From Pseudalkalibacillus sp045920555 (lineage in GTDB: Bacteria; Bacillota; Bacilli; Bacillales; Fictibacillaceae), in the NCBI RefSeq assembly GCF_045920555.1, contig NZ_CP174509.1:4960001-5024000 (forward strand): a DNA stretch of 64,000 bases. Reading direction: 5' to 3'. Under the pieces are notes generated by a model. The model searched no databases. It worked only from the letters and a program-made list of their open reading frames with translations, and was not told the origin of the DNA. Below, in pieces: positions 59,449 through 64,000 of the stretch (position 1 is the stretch's first letter; the number at the start of each line of letters is the position of its first letter). The translations under genes and the position numbers were made by a program.

Positions 59449-60054
59449 ATGGAAAACAACTACCAAATACGTTCTGTCCCACGGATGTTCGAAGAAGTTA
59501 TCCGCCAAATCATTACATATATCCATGAAGAAAAACTTCAAAAAGGAGCGAAACTTCCACCGGAAAGAAAGTTGAGTGAGCTGCTTGCAGTCAGCCGATC
59601 TTCTGTCCGTGAAGGGCTTCGGATCTTAGAGCTTTTAAAGTATTTGGAATCCCGTCAAGGGGGCGGTACGTTCGTTTCTGATCCCCCACCCTTTTTAATT
59701 CCCTCCCGAATCATCCAACAAGCTTTAGAACATGAAACATTGGAAAAATACTTTGGTGTCGCTTTGATGAATGCGGAGAAAATCATTTTATTGACCCTGG
59801 ATAAAGAAGTTTCAATCAGTCTTACACGAGGCGAGGATCATACATTTTGGGTTGAATTTTCCAAATGGGTCAATGAACTTGGAAAGCATATAGAGAATGA
59901 TTACTATTTACTCCTATGGAACAATATTTATCAACTTCTTGTGGAAAACAGCTACCTCGATAACTTGACGATTTCCGCAACTGTTGATGATTTGAAAATC
60001 GCATTTTATAAAAAAGATAAAGCGACTCTGACAGCTTTTTTCAATTCATTTTAG
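59449..60054 (+). CDS. GntR-family regulator with short, non-FCD C-terminal domain
   Basis: A 201-residue protein with a FadR-type winged helix (KLPPERKLSELLAVSRSSVREGLRIL) followed by about 120 residues that lack the FCD histidines and are too short for a full FCD domain (150 or more). It may be a shortened effector domain or a distinct one. It is divergent from the FCD regulator and convergent with the permease, overlapping its stop by four bases. Its target is unknown; the permease at 60051-61439 is the nearest candidate. Confidence 0.85.
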   Translation: MENNYQIRSVPRMFEEVIRQIITYIHEEKLQKGAKLPPERKLSELLAVSRSSVREGLRILELLKYLESRQGGGTFVSDPPPFLIPSRIIQQALEHETLEKYFGVALMNAEKIILLTLDKEVSISLTRGEDHTFWVEFSKWVNELGKHIENDYYLLLWNNIYQLLVENSYLDNLTISATVDDLKIAFYKKDKATLTAFFNSF

Positions 60055-61439
60055 TGGATGATGTAAACGAATGTTGTTCCGATGATGGACATCATCAAGA
60101 GATAAACACCGTTCCATTTAAATCCGACATGAAGTCCGGATCGTTTCAATGAATTACTGACAAGCAGGTTCAATGGGTTCACTGGGCTTAAAACAGCGCC
60201 CATGGACCATGAAATCATGATAAGCAAGGCGATGACCTCTGGGGTAGTTCCGATCAAGGAAGGATCGATTTGTGTCACAAGTGCCGTGACAACTACGATC
60301 TGGTGTATACCGATGAAAGACAGGATCACGATGATTCCCATTACCGTCAAGCTGAACAAGAGGAAAGAAGTCGAAGCGATCATATTCAAGAATTGCTTGA
60401 TCCAGGACGCGATGATCGTGCCCTCGAGTGCTTTTCCAAAAAAGCCTGCACTGATGAACAACACGATTTCGTTATTCATCCTCGGTAACGATGCTTGTTT
60501 ATAATTGACGAATAGTTGCTCTGCATCTTTCCATTTATGTTTTACTAAGGACCAAAGCAACGGATACATGATCGACATTAGACTGACCAGGAACATCATC
60601 GGCCATTTTGTAAGGTACTCCAATAAAAAGATCGATCCCATCAAGAGAAGGATGATCAGCAATAAATGGACTATTTTCTTTTGCTGTCCCAGATTGTTGG
60701 TTTCTACTGAACCGATTTCTGTTAACATGTACCCGCTATTCTGTTTCTTTTTAAGATATAATCCGAACAAAAGGTTTCCTGCAATCAATTGGATGACTGC
60801 CATTGATAATCCTAATGGAAGATAGTCCAATACAGGGATTTTCAAATAATACAAGACCAATGCGACGGATGCAAAATAAGGCGACCATAAAATGACGGTT
60901 GAAAATCCTACAAGATAGGATTTTGCCAGAAATACAGGCGATAATTTAATATTCTTGATCGTTTCGTGTAACACCCGGATCGATCCTAGATTCAATACCG
61001 GTCCAAGGAGAAATATGATGAGGGAGATACTGCCGAACAGCTTTTTCTTACTGGCCATCATTTTTTCAAGATAAAACCGTACTGTTTTAAAATAACCGCC
61101 AATCTTGAGCGGGATTGAAATCAACGGAACCAGCATGACTAAGATCAAGATCGGTAGGTTTGTTGTCACACCATTAACAATTTCATTTAATCCTACCCCT
61201 TTTGATATGTAAAAGGCAGCCCCTGATAGGAACATCAACAATGAAAAAATGCGTGGGGTGGAATTTGAATGCTGTAAGCTTAACAAAAAAACGACGATAC
61301 TTAAACCTGCTAAGAAGATTTGGAAGTTGAACGAATGGACAAAGAAATTAACGAAATACACGAAACACATCGCCAAAGTCAGGTTACTTTTCATTTGAAA
61401 AGAAGGATTTACTTGATTTTGAACCTGAGGATGAGGCAT
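60051..61439 (-). CDS. Multi-pass permease, paralogue of the 5.2-6.6 kb permease
   Basis: A 462-residue membrane protein with about 12 helices, related over its length to the permease at 5238-6623 (shared IPLKIGGYFKTVRF-type loop, LNLGSIRVLHETI, and a C-terminal GAVLSPVNPLNLLVS). I cannot name the family; the layout suggests an organic-acid carrier of the ion-transporter superfamily. The ATG at 61439 is chosen over 61445 because AGGTGG is too near the latter. It gives the sugar-acid region a second possible uptake route beside TctCBA. Confidence 0.8.
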   Translation of the reverse strand: MPHPQVQNQVNPSFQMKSNLTLAMCFVYFVNFFVHSFNFQIFLAGLSIVVFLLSLQHSNSTPRIFSLLMFLSGAAFYISKGVGLNEIVNGVTTNLPILILVMLVPLISIPLKIGGYFKTVRFYLEKMMASKKKLFGSISLIIFLLGPVLNLGSIRVLHETIKNIKLSPVFLAKSYLVGFSTVILWSPYFASVALVLYYLKIPVLDYLPLGLSMAVIQLIAGNLLFGLYLKKKQNSGYMLTEIGSVETNNLGQQKKIVHLLLIILLLMGSIFLLEYLTKWPMMFLVSLMSIMYPLLWSLVKHKWKDAEQLFVNYKQASLPRMNNEIVLFISAGFFGKALEGTIIASWIKQFLNMIASTSFLLFSLTVMGIIVILSFIGIHQIVVVTALVTQIDPSLIGTTPEVIALLIMISWSMGAVLSPVNPLNLLVSNSLKRSGLHVGFKWNGVYLLMMSIIGTTFVYIIH

Positions 61440-61563
61440 CTTCATTCCACCTTTGTATGGCTTCTTTTGGACTTGATCATGGATGACTGAATTTGGAAGA
61501 GATAAATAGAATGATAGTATGAAAGGTTTTTCAATTCAAGATTTTCGACTCACGAAATAAACA

Positions 61564-61616
61564 TACGCCCATTTTTGAACCATCCTTAATGAAGGTTAAA
61601 AATGAGCGTTTTTTAA
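61564..61616. terminator. Hairpin with long stem after the second hydroxyacid dehydrogenase
   Basis: ACGCCCATTTTTGAACC and GGTTAAAAATGAGCGT pair with two mismatches, with a T-run on the plus strand and T-rich sequence on the minus strand. Confidence 0.65.
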
Positions 61617-61628
61617 TCATAATAAGAA

Positions 61629-62591
61629 TTAAATTACCACGTATTTCGGTGTTTCATTTTTCAATGATTTGATCAAATTATCAGTTGCGACGTCCGCCAT
61701 CTTTAATCTCGTTTTGATACTGGCGCTACCGATATGCGGGAGAGTGACCACATTAGGAAGGGATAGGATCGGGTGGTCAAGCGGAACAGGCTCTTCTTGA
61801 AAAACATCTAGTCCAGCAGCCCATATCCTTCGATCTTTTAATGCTTTATACAACGCTTCTTCATTCACGATTCCTCCACGGGCGGTGTTGATCAAAATGG
61901 CTGTGTCTTTCATCAAGGAAAGTTCTTTTTCACTTATAAGATCATGTGTCTCTTTTGTATATGGGGTTAGAACACAAACAAAATCTGATTCTTTCAATAA
62001 CTGATCCATATTTACATAAGTGATACCGTACTTTTCCTCAGCCTCTGTTTTCCGAGATCGGTTATGATAGATGACATTCATATCGAAGCCTAATGCCCGC
62101 TTGGCTAGTGCTTCACCAATTCGTCCCATTCCAATGATCCCTAAAGTCGCTCCATGAATATCCTGACCTGTCAATTGCATCGGCGACCAAGTTTTCCATT
62201 CGCCATCCCTTAGATAAGAAGAACCCTCAACTAACCTCCGGGCCGTTGCCATCAGTAATGCAAACGTCAGGTCTGCTGTTGTTTGAGTCAAGACTCCAGG
62301 TGTGTTTGTCACCGTGATCCCTTTTTCTTTCGCAGTTTGGATATCGATATTGTTATAGCCAACCGCCATGTTGCTGACTACTTTCAAGTTTTCTGCCTTT
62401 TCTAACAGACTCTTATCAATCGTCTCCGTCAGCAAACAAAACAATCCATCGATATACTTGACCTTCTCTTCTAGAACACTGCGGGGAACCGGAATTTCTT
62501 CTTCCGGCCACATATCGACTTCACAAGTCTCTTTTATTTTTTCTACAATCTGGTCATCTATCTTTCTCGTGATGAAAATGGTAGGTTTCAT
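61629..62591 (-). CDS. D-2-hydroxyacid dehydrogenase (glyoxylate/hydroxypyruvate reductase type, second of two)
   Basis: A 320-residue enzyme: Rossmann motif GMGRIGEALA with HNRSRK behind it (basic residues that favour NADPH), substrate Arg in NTARGG, Glu in FQEEP and catalytic His in LPHIGSAS. It most resembles GhrB/glyoxylate reductases, which turn glyoxylate or hydroxypyruvate into glycolate or glycerate, useful at the end of sugar-acid degradation. ATG 62591 follows AAAGGAGG. Monocistronic between two terminators. Confidence 0.92.
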   Translation of the reverse strand: MKPTIFITRKIDDQIVEKIKETCEVDMWPEEEIPVPRSVLEEKVKYIDGLFCLLTETIDKSLLEKAENLKVVSNMAVGYNNIDIQTAKEKGITVTNTPGVLTQTTADLTFALLMATARRLVEGSSYLRDGEWKTWSPMQLTGQDIHGATLGIIGMGRIGEALAKRALGFDMNVIYHNRSRKTEAEEKYGITYVNMDQLLKESDFVCVLTPYTKETHDLISEKELSLMKDTAILINTARGGIVNEEALYKALKDRRIWAAGLDVFQEEPVPLDHPILSLPNVVTLPHIGSASIKTRLKMADVATDNLIKSLKNETPKYVVI

Positions 62592-62749
62592 GTGGTAGCC
62601 TCCTTTGTTTTTATTGTTTTGGAGCGAAATCGGACTAAATTCAAATACTTCTACATGGAAGCGCTTTAGGAAAGTGATTTTTAAAAAGAAGAATAGCAGA
62701 CCACTTTTTTATTTGCAATAGTTTTCTGTATTTTCTAAAATTATTATTC

Positions 62750-62780
62750 AAAAAAAAACAGAAGGATATAGACCCTCCGT
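62750..62780 (-). terminator. Terminator of the MBL-fold hydrolase gene
   Basis: On the minus strand ACGGAGGG pairs with CCTTCTGT through two G-U pairs and is followed by a run of eight or more T. Confidence 0.7.
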
Positions 62781-62827
62781 TTTAGTATTTCTGTTTAAAT
62801 TATGTTTTTAAAATCATTCTCCCGTTC

Positions 62828-62916
62828 TAAAGATAATCGATTGGGATTAAAGATAATGCCATTTTAAAGTTAATTTCTAATTTTTAAAGATAGGATGCTG
62901 TTTTTTTAAAGATAAT
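62828..62916. repeat. Degenerate direct repeat TAAAGATAAT, about 20-nt period
   Basis: TAAAGATAAT or one- to two-base variants begin at 62828, 62848, 62865, 62885 and 62907, spaced 20, 17, 20 and 22 bases. It fills the gap between the MBL-fold gene stop and its terminator. The stretch 62592-62749 in front shows nothing else. Confidence 0.6.
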
Positions 62917-62919
62917 TCC

Positions 62920-63894
62920 TCAAAGCGCTCTATACCGCCATACGCCATGGTCCATTTCTTTCGTTATTTTCCCATTCGCTTCTAAATAATCCAAGTGACC
63001 GATGATTTCGGACATGACGAGTGAAAATTGGCTTTCATATTTACCTTGATACATGGTTTTTCCGAGTTCACTCGCTGTATCTACACCCCTTTTAACGTGG
63101 TTCAGCATCTTCTCGGCTTTCTTTTTTATTCCTTCAAGCCTCATTTCAATCAAATCTTTAGGGTTTTCGATCGGGGCACCGTGTCCTGAAAAAACAACCT
63201 GAACATCGAAGGATCGGCATTTCTCCAGGGATTGTTCATGTTGCAACAAAGTCGGGAGGCGATTGCCTTCCCAATCAGGCTCTATTAGAGCGTTGCTCGA
63301 AATATGCTTGATGAGAAGATCTCCGCTGAAAAGCCACTCCCGCTCTTCGTCCAAGAAAACAAGATGGTCAGGTGAATGGCCTGGAGTGTGGATCGTTTTT
63401 AATCCGCAGATAGGATCACTCTCGATCGGTGTGAGATCAGCTTGAACTTTCTTTTTATCATGGTCCCCTAATGCGGCTTTAAGCTTTTCAATCTGTTTCT
63501 CTCCAGTCTCTCCGCATCCCATCTCTCGGTATAACCGGGCAAAGAACTCGATCCTCATTCGGAAAAAGTCCTTGTCTCTTTTCAAACGTTGGATCGAATG
63601 TTCAGGTACATACACTGGAATATCGCGCTCCGAAACAATACGATCGACCAACCCGACATGATCCTCATGGTTGTGTGTAATGATGATACGATCCAAATCC
63701 TCAAGCGAAAACCCGTTGGAGCCCAGTGACTCATTGAAAAAATCCCAGCATTTTGCTGTGTTGATACCCACATCAATCAGCGACACGCTCCCCTCTTCTT
63801 CCACCAAGTAAAAGTTGAAGGAGCCTAAGCCTGAACTAGTCGGAACGATGATCGGGTACACGGTACGTCCATTATCTTGAATAACTTCTGACAT
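62920..63894 (-). CDS. Metallo-beta-lactamase-fold hydrolase
   Basis: A 324-residue MBL-fold hydrolase. Seen: the metal motif THNHEDHVGL, the His in HTPGHSPDHLVF, the bridging Asp in FSGDLLI and the last His in FSGHGAPIE, so both metal sites are complete. A C-terminal helical extension of about 80 residues follows, as in glyoxalase-II-like and thioesterase-like family members. Substrate unknown; a thioester or lactone is plausible beside acid catabolism genes. ATG 63894 lies nine bases after AAGGAT; the GTG at 63903 is too near it. The remaining 106 bases to the window end show no gene. Confidence 0.88.
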   Translation of the reverse strand: MSEVIQDNGRTVYPIIVPTSSGLGSFNFYLVEEEGSVSLIDVGINTAKCWDFFNESLGSNGFSLEDLDRIIITHNHEDHVGLVDRIVSERDIPVYVPEHSIQRLKRDKDFFRMRIEFFARLYREMGCGETGEKQIEKLKAALGDHDKKKVQADLTPIESDPICGLKTIHTPGHSPDHLVFLDEEREWLFSGDLLIKHISSNALIEPDWEGNRLPTLLQHEQSLEKCRSFDVQVVFSGHGAPIENPKDLIEMRLEGIKKKAEKMLNHVKRGVDTASELGKTMYQGKYESQFSLVMSEIIGHLDYLEANGKITKEMDHGVWRYRAL

Positions 63895-64000
63895 TATGTA
63901 CACATCCTTAGAACTTATCTACACAATACTCTATATCAATTATGGCTTCCACTTTTAGGTTCCTGATGCCTGTTATATATTGAACCTCTCGCCACTTAAC

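Noticed and set aside
62828..62916. CRISPR-like array
   Set aside because: The repeated word is only about 10 bases, degenerate, with AT-rich spacers of similar sequence; no cas genes in the window.

Overview
The window looks like a chromosomal stretch from a low-GC Gram-positive bacterium of the Bacillaceae type. It is AT-rich, genes start from strong AGGAGG-like ribosome binding sites, TTG and GTG starts are frequent, lipoprotein signals have Gram-positive lipoboxes, and hairpin-plus-T-run terminators are abundant. Almost everything codes for uptake and oxidative breakdown of small organic acids and aromatics. No tRNA, rRNA, CRISPR array, transposase or phage gene was seen. Translations were read by eye, so family names rest on motifs and remembered homologues, not on searches.

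Region 1 (1-7.1 kb): a cut aldehyde dehydrogenase, a haem-oxygenase-fold diiron oxidase (CADD/PqqC-like), a permease, a creatininase-family hydrolase, a plant-type 2Fe-2S ferredoxin, an unknown 113-residue protein, another permease and a 28-codon mini-gene. Eight GTATAC-centred palindromes lie in the intergenic gaps, one of them a perfect 26-bp palindrome. They look like the operators of a GntR/FCD-type regulator encoded elsewhere. Region 2 (7.2-14.2 kb): a PucR/CdaR-like GAF regulator followed by aldehyde dehydrogenase, 3-hydroxyisobutyrate-type dehydrogenase and a two-gene DUF3100-like transporter, plus an APC permease.

Region 3 (15-45.4 kb): aromatic acid catabolism. Two parallel modules each carry a PHBH-type flavin monooxygenase, a bicupin gentisate-type dioxygenase and a fumarylacetoacetase-family hydrolase. 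In one module the hydrolase is fused to a C-terminal DinB domain, which may be a thiol-dependent maleylpyruvate isomerase. Next to that module is a decayed leuC'-'leuD fragment. A hydroxycinnamoyl-CoA hydratase/lyase, an ADP-forming FerA-type CoA ligase split by a frameshift and an acyl-CoA dehydrogenase form an upper pathway from phenylpropanoids to hydroxybenzaldehydes. Two aldehyde dehydrogenases, a ThDP enzyme, a TAXI-TRAP transporter, a second TAXI receptor, five IclR regulators, an amidohydrolase and a Rieske ferredoxin fill in the rest. My reading: phenylpropanoid or aromatic oxo acid to hydroxybenzaldehyde to hydroxybenzoate to gentisate to ring cleavage.

Region 4 (45.7-62.6 kb): a sugar-acid or hydroxy-acid regulon. 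It holds a TctCBA transporter, a split altronate-dehydratase pair, a LarA homologue, an IlvD/Edd dehydratase, a FAH-family hydrolase, an Ldh2-type dehydrogenase, an RraA-type aldolase, two 2-hydroxyacid dehydrogenases, an SDR lacking the usual Tyr/Lys pair, and two GntR regulators. Four TGGTC-N-(G/A)ACCA-type palindromes mark its promoters. The window ends with a metallo-beta-lactamase-fold hydrolase.

Four intergenic spots carry short words repeated at about 20-21 nt spacing. Two of them share a nearly identical element of about 87 bp, 31 kb apart.
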